From Haloarcula pelagica (GTDB lineage Archaea > Halobacteriota > Halobacteria > Halobacteriales > Haloarculaceae), in NCBI RefSeq assembly GCF_030127105.1, contig NZ_CP126162.1, forward strand, positions 124,001 to 188,000: 64,000 bases of DNA, in the 5' to 3' direction. Shown here piece by piece: positions 7,504-16,829 of this stretch. How positions within the stretch are numbered: position 1 is the first letter of the stretch; each line of letters begins with the position of its first letter. The position numbers and the translations under genes are program-made. Below the pieces are notes generated by a model. That model did no database searches, had not been told where the DNA came from, and was given only the letters and a program-made list of their open reading frames with translations.

Positions 7504-10500
7504 GTGACCGGACAGAGTTCGGTACGACTGCGCGTGGGTACACTTTCGGCGGTGCTGGCGGTGTCACTGTTCGCGGCCGTGGGCCTGGGCTTCGTCGGGG
7601 TCGCGTCGGCCGACGCACCGACGGCGACGGACTGTTCCGGGTTCTCGTGGACTACACAACAGCTCTCCGGCGAGGCGTACTACGAGGTCGACAGCCTGGA
7701 GAAACTCCAGTGTATCCAGACGAAGGGGCTGAGCAACAACTACGTCCTGACGAGCGACATCGACGCGAGTGAGACGGCGACGTGGAACGGCGGGAAGGGG
7801 TTCGACCCGATCGGTGACCCCAACGGGAAGTTCACGGGCACCTTCCACGGTGACGGGCACACGATCTCGGGACTGAGTATCGACCGGGGCGGAACGAGCG
7901 ACATCGGCCTGTTCGGGACCGTCAGTCCAGGGGGGACGGTCAGGAGCGTCAGACTGGACGGCGGGACGGTCACCGGGGGCGAATATGTCGGAGCGCTGGT
8001 CGGCACCAACAACGGCACCGTCAGTCAGTCCGTAGCGACTGTCGAAATCACTGCTTATGGCGGTCGGGTCGGCGGACTGGTCGGTGACAGCGGGGGGACG
8101 GTCGAGGACTCTCACGCTACAGGAGCCGTTTTCAGCACGGACAATGGTCGGATCGGTGGACTGGTCGGCGAGAACGACGGGACGGTCGAGGCGTCCTACG
8201 CGACCGGTGACGTTACCAGTGAAAGCGCGAACGGCGGTCGGGTCGGCGGATTGGTCGGCCTGGATCGCGGGACGATCAGATATGCCTACGCGACTGGCGA
8301 CGTGACGACAGACATCGTGTATGGCGGCGGATTGGTCGGTGAAACCTACGGCACAATCGAAGACAGCTACGCGACTGGCGACGTGACGGCAGATACCTAC
8401 GATGCCGCCGGATTGGCCGGAAGCAGTACTAGCGTAACCATCAGACGTACCTACGCGACCGGTGCTGTCAGTATAACTAACGGTGGCACCGGTGGGTTGG
8501 TCGGCGACGTTGACAACGGAGGATTCGGGTCGACGATAGCGAACTCCTACTGGGACGCGGGAACGACCGACCAGGGCAGCGCGTTCGGGACGACGTACGG
8601 TGATGTGACGACGAGCGGTCTCACCAGTTTCGGCACGACGGCCGACACCGCCCCCGCCCCCGAGATGCAAGGGTCGAGTGCGAAAGGGAACATGCCCGGC
8701 CTCGACTTCACGAACACGTGGGAGACAGTCGAGAGCGAAGATCCGGACGCGGCGATGGACGGCTATCCGATCCTACGGGCGCTCGACCGGAAGGCGCAGT
8801 TACGGGCACAGGGTATCTACGAGATCGCACCGACAGAATCGGACTGTAACGCCCTCTCGTGGTCGACACGAACCATCTCGGGCGAGACGTACTACGAGGT
8901 CGACAGCCTGGTGAAACTCCAGTGTATCCAGACCAAAGGGCTGGGGGACAACTACGTCCAGACCCAGGATATCGACGCGAGCGAGACGGGCGAGTGGAAC
9001 GACAGGAGTGGGTTCGACCCGATCGGTGACAAGGACAACGAGTTCACCGGAACGTTCGACGGCAACGGCTACACGATCTCGGGACTGATCATCGACCGAG
9101 GTGGAACGTACTCCGTTGGCCTGTTCAGTGAGATCGGTCCGGGGGGAACTGTCAAGACGGTCGGCCTCGAGGGCGGGTCCGTCACCGGCACGAGACGGGT
9201 CGGACAGCTCACCGGGTACAACGACGGGACGGTCGAGGACTCGCACGCTACTGGTGAGATCACTGGGCGGGATCGGGTCGGCGGCCTGGTCGGCCGGAAC
9301 GATGGGACGGTCCGTCGCTCCTACGCGAGTGGGGAACCTACTCGTGGAAGCGATTGGTTTGGCGGCCTGGTCGGTTTCAACCAGGGAATGATCGATCGCT
9401 CCTTCGCCGCAAGGGCCGTCGTCGGAGGCGGGGGCAGCACGTCTGCTGGCGGGCTGGTCGGTGTCTCCACGGGGACGATAGCGGACTCCTACGCCACTGG
9501 CTCGGTTACTTCGAGCTGGTACGCCGGTGGGGTACTCGGGTCGTTCCAGGCGGACCCCGGAGGGGTGGTTCGGCGTTCCTACGCAACTGGTGCCCTCAGT
9601 GTCGACGACGAGACACAGGGGATCGGTGGCCTCGTCGGTGGCTCCGCTGTTTCGCCTACTACGGTGGAGCAGGCCTACTGGGACGTTGGAACGACAAACG
9701 AGGAGAGTGTGAGTACGGGGGATGGATGGGACCCCATAACCTTCACCGCCGTCAGCGGCTTCGGCGCGACGGCCGACACCGCCCCCGCTCCCGAGATACA
9801 AGGGTCGAATGCGAAGGGGAACATGCCCGGCCTCGACTTCACGAACACGTGGGAGACGGTGGCGAGCGAGAATCCGGACGCGGCGATGGACGGCTATCCG
9901 ATCCTACGGGCGCTCGACCGGACCGTGCAGTTGCGAGCGCAGGGCAACACGCCGGACACTACACCGTCGGTAGCCGACTGCGCCGACCTCTCGTGGGCGA
10001 CGCGGGACATCTCGGGCACGACGTACTACGAGATCGACAGCCTGTACAAACTCCAGTGCATCGAGAATCGGGGACTGGGGAACGACTACGTTCTGACCGG
10101 AGACATCGACGCGAGCGAGACGGGCGAGTGGAACGGGGGCGACGGGTTCGACCCGATCGGTGACCCCACCACCAGATTCACCGGAACGTTCGACGGCGAC
10201 GGGTACACGATCTCGGGGCTGACCATCGACAGAGAGAACACGAGATTCATCGGTCTGTTCGGTGTCGTCGGCCCGTCGGGAGCTATCACGAACGTCGACC
10301 TCACGGGGGCTACCGTCACCGGGTGGGAGTCAGTCGGACCGCTGGTGGGTGCCAACGTCGATGGTACGATCACGAACGCCACCGCGGCGGGCACCACAAC
10401 CGCGACCGGTAGCACTGCCGGTGGTCTCGTGGGCTTCCACGGCGGGACGATCAGTCGATCCGCCGCCACTGGGACAAGCACCGCTTCGTCGGAGGCCGGC

Positions 10501-13266
10501 GGACTGGTCGGCTTCAACGAAGGGGTGATCGAGGGTTCCTACGCGACCGGCGCGGCGATCTCCACGGACAGCAGCGGGGGCGACGCCGGTGGGCTGGTCG
10601 GCGAAAACGGCGGGGCCTCCTCGTCGGGGACAGTCCAGCGTTCCTACGCCACCGGAAGCGTCAGTACCAACGGCGGAAACGCCGGGGGGTTGGTCGGTCA
10701 CAACACCGACCAGGGGACGGTCGAACTGTCCTACTGGGACGTGGGAACGACGGGTGTCGACCAGGCGACCGGCTCCGACACGGGCACACTGTCGGCGGTC
10801 GCGGGCCTCGGCTCGACGGGTGCAGGGGGCCCGGCCGTGGCCGCGACTGGTGACACGGTCTACGACACCATGCCCGGGCTGGACTTCGCTTCGACGTGGA
10901 CCGTCACCAGTGAATATCCCCGGCTCAAGTGGGAGCGCGTCGACGGGCTCACCGTCGATTCGCTCGGCGCCACGTCACCGACAGTCGGCGAGGGCGAAGC
11001 GGGGACGATCACGGTGACGGCGACCGACGACCAGGGGAGCCCCGCCGACGGCGTGACCGTCGAGGTGGCGACCGCGGCCGGCCTCTCGGGGCTCGGCGGC
11101 GAGGCAGTCACCGACGCGAACGGTCAAGTAACGTTCTCGTTCACCGAGGACACGGCCGGCGACTACGCCCCCGGATTCGCCTGGAAGTACGACGACGAGG
11201 TCGGTGAAACAGTCACCACACAGTCACTCGTCAGCGTCCGAGACGGGCCGGAAGTAGACGCCATCACGCGAACCGGCGCGAGTCCGACGAACGCGGCCAC
11301 CGTCGAGTTCGACGTGACCTTCTCCGAACGCGTTACCGGGGTCGACACCGGTGATTTCGACACCACACAGGTCAGTGGCGACGTGACGGGATCGGTCGCC
11401 ACCGTCGGTGGCTCCGGTAGCAGCTACACCGTCACCGTCGACTCCGTCACCGGTGAGGGTGCGTTCCGACTCGACCTCGTCGACGACGACAGCATCACTG
11501 CCGCGGACAGCGGGATCGCGCTCGGCGGTGTCGGGACCAGCGGCGGTGGCGACGGGAGTGCGGACGGCGAGCGTTACCGGATCGACACCACCGAGCCGAC
11601 GTTCAGCGCGGGCGCCACGAACACCGTCCCGGTGAACGAGGGGACGACCGGCGTCGTCCTCGACATCGACGCCAACGACAGCGCCGGCAGCGACGATGCT
11701 GCCGTCGACTACTCGCTCGGCGGCGTCGACGCCGGCCCGTTCAGTCTCGACACGGACACCGGTGAGTTGTCCCTCGACGACCCACAGGAGTTCGAGCGTC
11801 CGAGCGACGACGACGGGGACGGCGACTACGACCTGACGGTCACGGCCACCGACGACGCCGGGAACACCGGGACACAGCGCCTCACCGTCTCACTCGCCGA
11901 CGTGGACGAGGCGCCGACGTTCAGTTCGAGCGCGTCCGCCAGAATCGCCGGGGACGCCACGACCGGAGACGGTGTCTTCGATGCCGACGCCACCGTCGGC
12001 GCTGCCGCCGACGACGGTGTGAGTTACGCGATCACCGGCGGCAACGTCGATGTCTCGGGCGACGGTGTCGCCCCGTTCGAGATCGACCGTTCGACCGGGC
12101 AGATCGTCCTCGCTGACGCCGACGACATCGACCGCTCCGTCAGGACTAGGTTCTCGCTCGCCGTCACGGCCAGCGAAGGCACCGCATCCGCGACACAGAC
12201 GGTCACGGTGACCGTCACCGACGCCGCTACACCGACCGTCTCCACGTTCAGCGTCGCGAATCCCGCGGATCGAGACATCGTCGCTTCCGTCGAGTCCGAC
12301 GAGCGACTGGCGACCGTAGCTGTCGCCATCGGCGGTGCGGAGACGGCGACGCTGCCGACGGGTGCGTTCGCCGAGACCGACGACGGCGACGGGACGTACA
12401 CCTACACAGCGACGTACACGGGTGGGACCGACGGTATCTACACTGCCACCCTCGACGCGGCTGTCGACGCCGCCGGCAACGACGGCGCGGGCGGAGAATC
12501 CGACAGCGTGACCGTCGACACGGAGGGGCCAGTCGCCAACGCGTCGTTCGATCGGACGGTCGACGTGGGCCAGCGACTGATCCTCGACGGTAGGGCGTCG
12601 ACCGACGCGGTCGGGATCAGCCGTTACGAGTGGGATGTCGACGGTGACGGCGTCTTCGAGGAGACCGGCCGTACCGCGACCCACGCCTGGCCGACACCCG
12701 GGATCGAGGTGGTGGTCCTCCGGGTGACAGACCTCGAAGGACGGACCGCTACGGAGACACTGACCGTCTCCGTCGAGGCGGTGAAGACGCCGACGCCGTC
12801 GCCACCCCCGACACCGGTCGGGCCGGTGTTCTCGGTCGTCGGTCTGGACGCTCCCGCGACAGTCACTGCCGGAGAGCCTCGGAACCTCTCCGTCACCGTT
12901 CGAAACCAGGGGGACACTGCCGGGACGTACGCTGGGTCTGTTGGGGTCAACGGGACCGCCGTAGCGACGACGAGCATCGAGGTCGACGCCGGGGAGACAG
13001 CCACCGCAGTGGTTTCGGTAGCGTTCGGCGGGGCCGGGCCACGGACGGTTTCGGTCGGCAACGCATCGCGAGAGCTTACGGTCGAGCCTGCAGCGTCCCC
13101 GTCGGCGGCGGCGGTGTATCGCAGTGACGACGGCCGCGTCTCCGTCTCCGAGGCGGCCGAGGCCGTCGAGCGATACGACAGCGGTGTCGAACTACCGGGA
13201 TACGGTCCGCTGTCGGCGGCCGACGTTATGTCGGTCATCGCTGCCGCCAACGAGGACAGCGAGTGA
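7504..13266 (+). CDS. Giant secreted adhesin-like protein with GLUG blocks, Ig/cadherin/PKD/CARDB-like domains and dockerin-like end
   Basis: A 1920-residue protein with a Sec-type signal (hydrophobic residues ~13-33, cleavage after VASADA). Three homologous blocks of roughly 310-400 residues start near residues 37, 442 and 819. Each opens with DC..LSW.T..SG..YYE.DSL.KLQCI and then runs through many GLUG-type repeats (GGLVG.N.GT.. S.A.G). After these come an Ig-like domain (~1147-1245), a second Ig-type segment (~1245-1362), two cadherin-like domains (~1362-1577), another Ig-like stretch, a PKD domain (~1675-1758), a TPTPSPPPTP linker and a CARDB-like domain (~1774-1864). A dockerin-like tail (SDDGRVSVSEAAEAVERYDS) ends it. 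GLUG repeats are known from secreted adhesins and proteases. No PGF-CTERM anchor or transmembrane tail is seen. The start is GTG. Confidence 0.85.
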   Translation: MTGQSSVRLRVGTLSAVLAVSLFAAVGLGFVGVASADAPTATDCSGFSWTTQQLSGEAYYEVDSLEKLQCIQTKGLSNNYVLTSDIDASETATWNGGKGFDPIGDPNGKFTGTFHGDGHTISGLSIDRGGTSDIGLFGTVSPGGTVRSVRLDGGTVTGGEYVGALVGTNNGTVSQSVATVEITAYGGRVGGLVGDSGGTVEDSHATGAVFSTDNGRIGGLVGENDGTVEASYATGDVTSESANGGRVGGLVGLDRGTIRYAYATGDVTTDIVYGGGLVGETYGTIEDSYATGDVTADTYDAAGLAGSSTSVTIRRTYATGAVSITNGGTGGLVGDVDNGGFGSTIANSYWDAGTTDQGSAFGTTYGDVTTSGLTSFGTTADTAPAPEMQGSSAKGNMPGLDFTNTWETVESEDPDAAMDGYPILRALDRKAQLRAQGIYEIAPTESDCNALSWSTRTISGETYYEVDSLVKLQCIQTKGLGDNYVQTQDIDASETGEWNDRSGFDPIGDKDNEFTGTFDGNGYTISGLIIDRGGTYSVGLFSEIGPGGTVKTVGLEGGSVTGTRRVGQLTGYNDGTVEDSHATGEITGRDRVGGLVGRNDGTVRRSYASGEPTRGSDWFGGLVGFNQGMIDRSFAARAVVGGGGSTSAGGLVGVSTGTIADSYATGSVTSSWYAGGVLGSFQADPGGVVRRSYATGALSVDDETQGIGGLVGGSAVSPTTVEQAYWDVGTTNEESVSTGDGWDPITFTAVSGFGATADTAPAPEIQGSNAKGNMPGLDFTNTWETVASENPDAAMDGYPILRALDRTVQLRAQGNTPDTTPSVADCADLSWATRDISGTTYYEIDSLYKLQCIENRGLGNDYVLTGDIDASETGEWNGGDGFDPIGDPTTRFTGTFDGDGYTISGLTIDRENTRFIGLFGVVGPSGAITNVDLTGATVTGWESVGPLVGANVDGTITNATAAGTTTATGSTAGGLVGFHGGTISRSAATGTSTASSEAGGLVGFNEGVIEGSYATGAAISTDSSGGDAGGLVGENGGASSSGTVQRSYATGSVSTNGGNAGGLVGHNTDQGTVELSYWDVGTTGVDQATGSDTGTLSAVAGLGSTGAGGPAVAATGDTVYDTMPGLDFASTWTVTSEYPRLKWERVDGLTVDSLGATSPTVGEGEAGTITVTATDDQGSPADGVTVEVATAAGLSGLGGEAVTDANGQVTFSFTEDTAGDYAPGFAWKYDDEVGETVTTQSLVSVRDGPEVDAITRTGASPTNAATVEFDVTFSERVTGVDTGDFDTTQVSGDVTGSVATVGGSGSSYTVTVDSVTGEGAFRLDLVDDDSITAADSGIALGGVGTSGGGDGSADGERYRIDTTEPTFSAGATNTVPVNEGTTGVVLDIDANDSAGSDDAAVDYSLGGVDAGPFSLDTDTGELSLDDPQEFERPSDDDGDGDYDLTVTATDDAGNTGTQRLTVSLADVDEAPTFSSSASARIAGDATTGDGVFDADATVGAAADDGVSYAITGGNVDVSGDGVAPFEIDRSTGQIVLADADDIDRSVRTRFSLAVTASEGTASATQTVTVTVTDAATPTVSTFSVANPADRDIVASVESDERLATVAVAIGGAETATLPTGAFAETDDGDGTYTYTATYTGGTDGIYTATLDAAVDAAGNDGAGGESDSVTVDTEGPVANASFDRTVDVGQRLILDGRASTDAVGISRYEWDVDGDGVFEETGRTATHAWPTPGIEVVVLRVTDLEGRTATETLTVSVEAVKTPTPSPPPTPVGPVFSVVGLDAPATVTAGEPRNLSVTVRNQGDTAGTYAGSVGVNGTAVATTSIEVDAGETATAVVSVAFGGAGPRTVSVGNASRELTVEPAASPSAAAVYRSDDGRVSVSEAAEAVERYDSGVELPGYGPLSAADVMSVIAAANEDSE
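8637..8790 (+). repeat. Direct repeat 1 within the GLUG gene
   Basis: This 154-base unit encodes the junction at the end of GLUG block 1 (TADTAPAPEMQGSSAKGNM and following). It is nearly identical to bases 9768-9921, exactly 1131 bases (377 codons) downstream, so a duplication or recombination between copies keeps the frame. Confidence 0.85.
9768..9921 (+). repeat. Direct repeat 2 within the GLUG gene
   Basis: Second copy of the 154-base unit, ending GLUG block 2. Only a few bases differ from 8637-8790, far fewer than in the surrounding block sequence, which suggests recent duplication or gene conversion. The third block ends with a diverged version (near 10858-10900). Confidence 0.85.
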
Positions 13267-13340
13267 GGACACGCCCCCCGGGGACGGCGCGGGCGGCGTG
13301 GCTCCGTCGCGTCGCGTTCGATCGAGTCGGTTCGCCACCC

Positions 13341-14198
13341 TCAGGTGACTTCGAGATCACCGGAGACGCGGACGGGGCTCGGGTCCGCTTCGATCCCCGC
13401 CTCGACCAGTCGGTTCAGCACGTTCCGGACGTACGCCGTCCGGAGCCGGTTGAAGTCCGACCGAGAGGGGTGGGACATCCAGACCCGCGCTTTCAGCCCG
13501 ACGTAGGTGTCGCCCAGCTCGGTAATCCGGACGCTCGGCGCCGGTTCGGCCATGATCTCGGGGAACGCGCTGGCTTCCTCCTGGATAATCTCGATCGTGC
13601 GATCGATGTCGCCGGGGCCGACATCGAACTGCACCGAGATGCGGAGTCGGCCGAAGGCCATCGGATTGGTCACGGTCGTGTTCGCCAGCGTCGCGTTAGG
13701 GACGGCCACCTGCTCGTTGTCGAACGTCCGGAGACGCGTGACCCGGAGGTCGATCCGCTCGACGCGGCCGCGCTGGTCCTCCCACTCGATCCAGTCGCCG
13801 ACCTCGAACAGGTCCTCGTTGATGATGTACAGCCCGGCGAGGAGGTTCCCGATGAGGTCGTTCGCGGCCAGGCCGAGCCCGATCGCGACAGCGCCACTGA
13901 CGGCCGACAGCGCCGTCGTGATCGAACCAAACCCCGCGACGGATGTCGAAACGCCGAACGCGAGGACCGCGCTCCCGATCTGTCCGGCGAGTCGTGCCAT
14001 GCTGACGACCGACGGCTCGACGCCCTCCTTGGCCAGCCACCGGACGACCCGCCTGACGACGACGAACCGGGCGACGAAGTACACGACGAGCAGCGCGACG
14101 GCGAATACCGTGATCCCGCGGAGGAACCCGCGCTCCCAGGTGAGGAGTTGGTCGACTATCGGTCCTGTCTGCCCAACCAACGGGGGTCCCGTAAGCAT
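13341..14198 (-). CDS. MscS family mechanosensitive ion channel
   Basis: A 285-residue protein starting MLTGPPLVGQTG. Three membrane segments are followed by the MscS pore helix and beta domain: GAVAIGLGLAANDLIGNLLAG (residues ~105-125), then EVGDWIEWEDQRGRVERID and NATLANTTVTN. The soluble C-terminal alpha/beta domain ends near PVRVSG. It opens under membrane tension to release solutes during osmotic downshock. The ATG at 14198 is chosen because family similarity starts after it; the open frame to 14300 has no hydrophobic or conserved sequence. It converges with the giant surface-protein gene and diverges from the sulfatase cluster. Confidence 0.92.
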   Translation of the reverse strand: MLTGPPLVGQTGPIVDQLLTWERGFLRGITVFAVALLVVYFVARFVVVRRVVRWLAKEGVEPSVVSMARLAGQIGSAVLAFGVSTSVAGFGSITTALSAVSGAVAIGLGLAANDLIGNLLAGLYIINEDLFEVGDWIEWEDQRGRVERIDLRVTRLRTFDNEQVAVPNATLANTTVTNPMAFGRLRISVQFDVGPGDIDRTIEIIQEEASAFPEIMAEPAPSVRITELGDTYVGLKARVWMSHPSRSDFNRLRTAYVRNVLNRLVEAGIEADPSPVRVSGDLEVT

Positions 14199-14344
14199 CG
14201 TGAACACACCACATCTAGGACGGCGAGCACTAAACCGTTGATCCGCTATCCAGTGATACAGTGCCTGGGAGCGAATATATCGCCACTTACTGCGAAACAA
14301 TCCGAGTGTACCGTCCGGTAACGTCTGCTTCGTCCCGTCCTAGC

Positions 14345-14362
14345 GTCGCATAACTATAGTCG
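14345..14362 (+). promoter_or_regulatory. Possible promoter of the sulfatase cluster
   Basis: The AT-rich CGCATAACTATAGTCGGA is the only clear TATA-like element between the divergent MscS gene and the first sulfatase. It lies ~140 bases before the sulfatase ATG and would imply a leader of about 110 bases. The assignment is by position and composition only. Confidence 0.35.
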
Positions 14363-14492
14363 GACACTGACAAGTCCGGCCATCGGCGACAGGCCACTCC
14401 GACATCGGGACGGGTATCCACGGTGCCGAGCGGATCGGCGCTACCGGGCGTCCCGGCGCGGGATGGCAACGCACGCCGGACGGAACGAGACA

Positions 14493-16811
14493 ATGCCAGA
14501 CCGAGAATTCCACGGCCAAATCGGCCGTACGTACGACGAATCGGAACCGTGGTGGCCCGCGGAGACGCGAGCGCCCGAAGACGCACCGAACGTGTTGTTG
14601 ATCACCCTCGACGATGTCGGCTTCGGCCAACTGGGCTGTTTCGGCGGCCTCGTCGACACGCCGAACATCGACCGTCTCGCCGAGAACGGCCTCCGGTACA
14701 ACAACTTCCACACGACCGCCCTGTGCTCGCCCACGCGGTCGTGTCTCATGACCGGCCGAAACCACCATTCGAACGGGATGGCCGGCATTACCGAGATCTC
14801 GACGGGCTTCCCCGGCTACAACGGGAACATTCCCCACGAGAACGGAATGATCCCCGAGATGCTCGTCGAGGAAGGGTTCAGCACGCACCACCTCGGCAAG
14901 TGGCACCTCACGCCCGCCCAATCGACGAGCGCGGCCGGTCCGTACGATCAGTGGCCGTTACAGCGTGGTTTCGAACGGTTCTACGGCTTCCTCGGCGGCG
15001 ACACCGACCAGTACACGCCGACACTCGTCCACGACAACCACCAGACCGAGCCACCGACAACGCCCGAAGAGGGGTATCACCTGACCGAGGACCTCGCTCA
15101 GCGCGCGATCGAGTTCATCGGCGACGCGAAGCAGGTCGACCCGGACAAACCCTTCTTTACGTACTTCTGTCCCGGGGCGTGCCACGCCCCCCACCAGGTC
15201 CCCGAGGAGTGGATCGAGAAGTACGAAGGCGAGTTCGACATGGGCTGGGACGCGGCCCGCGAGCAGATCCTGGAGCAACAGAAGAAAGAAGGCGTCGTGC
15301 CCGAGAACACGGAGCTGTCCCCGCGGAATCCGGACGTTCGCGAGTGGGCGTCGCTCTCGGAGGACGAACAGCGCCTGTACGCCCGGATGATGGAGGTGTT
15401 CGCCGGCTTCCTCGAGCACACCGACGCCCAGATCGGGAGAGTGCTCGACTACCTCGAAGAACTGGGCGAGCTTGAGAACACCCTCGTGATGCTCGTCTCG
15501 GACAACGGCGCTAGCGCCGAAGGGGGCCACACCGGCTCTGTCAACGAGAACCGCTTCTTCAACAACGTCCCCGAGGACCTCGAAGACAACCTCGAAGCGA
15601 TGGACACCCTCGGCGGCCCCGAGCACTTCAACCACTACCCGTGGGGGTGGGCGTGGGCGGGCAACACCCCGTTCCGGCGCTGGAAGCGAGAGACCTACCG
15701 CGGCGGGGCGAGCGATCCGCTCGTCGTCTCCTGGCCCGAGGGCATCGAGGCCGAAGGCGAGGTCCGTGACCAGTTCGTCCACGCCATCGACATCGTGCCC
15801 ACGATACTGGAAGCGACCGGTATCGACGCGCCCGACGAGGTCAAAGGCTACTCGCAGTCGGAGATCGAAGGGACGAGCTTCGCCTACACATTCGACGAAC
15901 CCGACGCGCCCGAACAACACACCACCCAGTACTTCGAGATGCTCGGCACGCGTGCCATCTATCACGACGGCTGGCGGGCGGTCCACCCCTGGCCGTTCGG
16001 CGAGCCGATGACCGCCGAGGACCTCTCTGCGACCACCCTCGAGGACTCGGGCTGGGAGCTCTACCACGTCGAGGAGGACTTCTCGGAGGCCCACGACGTA
16101 GCCAGCGAACACCCGGAGAAGGTGTTGGAGCTCGCCCAGTTGTGGTGGACCGAGGCCGGTCGCCACAACGTCCTCCCCCTGGACGGCCGCGGTACCCAGC
16201 GGCTCGCGGAAGCGCGACCACAGCCGGGCAAACCCCGCGATCGGTACGTCTACTATCCGGGTGGCCAGCACGTCCCCGAGAACGCCGCCGTCAAAGTGTT
16301 CAACCGCGACCACAGCATCACGGCGGACCTGGTAGTGCCGGTGGGCGGCGCGGAGGGCGTCTTGCTCGCTCACGGGAGCCGGTCGGGCGGCTACGCCCTG
16401 TACGTCGACGAGAACAGGCTGAAGTACGTCCACAACTACGTCGGCGTCGAGGAGTATCACGTCGCTGCCGACGAGATGCTCCCTGAGGGCGATGTCTCCG
16501 CCCGGATGGAGTTCGAGGTGACGGGCGAGGCGGACGTGGCCAACGGGAAAGGGGCGCCCGGGACCGTCCGGCTCTACTACGACGATAGACAGGTCGGCGA
16601 AGCCGAGATTCCCGTCACGACTCCCCTCACGACCGGGCTCACCGCCGGACTGAGCTGTGGCTACGACGCGGTCAACGCGACCAGCGACGCCTACCGCGAC
16701 CGTGCGCCGTTCGCGTTCACCGGCGACATCGCCCGGGTGGTCGTGGATGTCAGCGGCGAACCGTTCGTCCACGAGGAAAAAGAGATGGACCGCCTCATGG
16801 CGAGAGAATAA
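14493..16811 (+). CDS. Arylsulfatase, formylglycine-dependent (tandem copy 1)
   Basis: A 772-residue sulfatase of the long arylsulfatase type, without a signal peptide. The N-terminal metal site (NVLLITLDDVGFGQLG) precedes the sulfatase signature CSPTRSCLMTGR, with Cys78 as the residue converted to formylglycine and Arg82. LGKWHL follows (Lys136, His138), and SDNGASAEGG supplies further metal and active-site residues. The last ~170 residues are a beta-rich C-terminal domain. It hydrolyses sulfate esters; the substrate is unknown. ATG 14493 is chosen over 14463 because the paralogue starts at the same MPDREFHG. It is 18 bases from copy 2 and is followed by its maturase gene, so the three genes look like one operon. 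Confidence 0.93.
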   Translation: MPDREFHGQIGRTYDESEPWWPAETRAPEDAPNVLLITLDDVGFGQLGCFGGLVDTPNIDRLAENGLRYNNFHTTALCSPTRSCLMTGRNHHSNGMAGITEISTGFPGYNGNIPHENGMIPEMLVEEGFSTHHLGKWHLTPAQSTSAAGPYDQWPLQRGFERFYGFLGGDTDQYTPTLVHDNHQTEPPTTPEEGYHLTEDLAQRAIEFIGDAKQVDPDKPFFTYFCPGACHAPHQVPEEWIEKYEGEFDMGWDAAREQILEQQKKEGVVPENTELSPRNPDVREWASLSEDEQRLYARMMEVFAGFLEHTDAQIGRVLDYLEELGELENTLVMLVSDNGASAEGGHTGSVNENRFFNNVPEDLEDNLEAMDTLGGPEHFNHYPWGWAWAGNTPFRRWKRETYRGGASDPLVVSWPEGIEAEGEVRDQFVHAIDIVPTILEATGIDAPDEVKGYSQSEIEGTSFAYTFDEPDAPEQHTTQYFEMLGTRAIYHDGWRAVHPWPFGEPMTAEDLSATTLEDSGWELYHVEEDFSEAHDVASEHPEKVLELAQLWWTEAGRHNVLPLDGRGTQRLAEARPQPGKPRDRYVYYPGGQHVPENAAVKVFNRDHSITADLVVPVGGAEGVLLAHGSRSGGYALYVDENRLKYVHNYVGVEEYHVAADEMLPEGDVSARMEFEVTGEADVANGKGAPGTVRLYYDDRQVGEAEIPVTTPLTTGLTAGLSCGYDAVNATSDAYRDRAPFAFTGDIARVVVDVSGEPFVHEEKEMDRLMARE

Positions 16812-16829
16812 CCGAACCAAGAGAACCCG

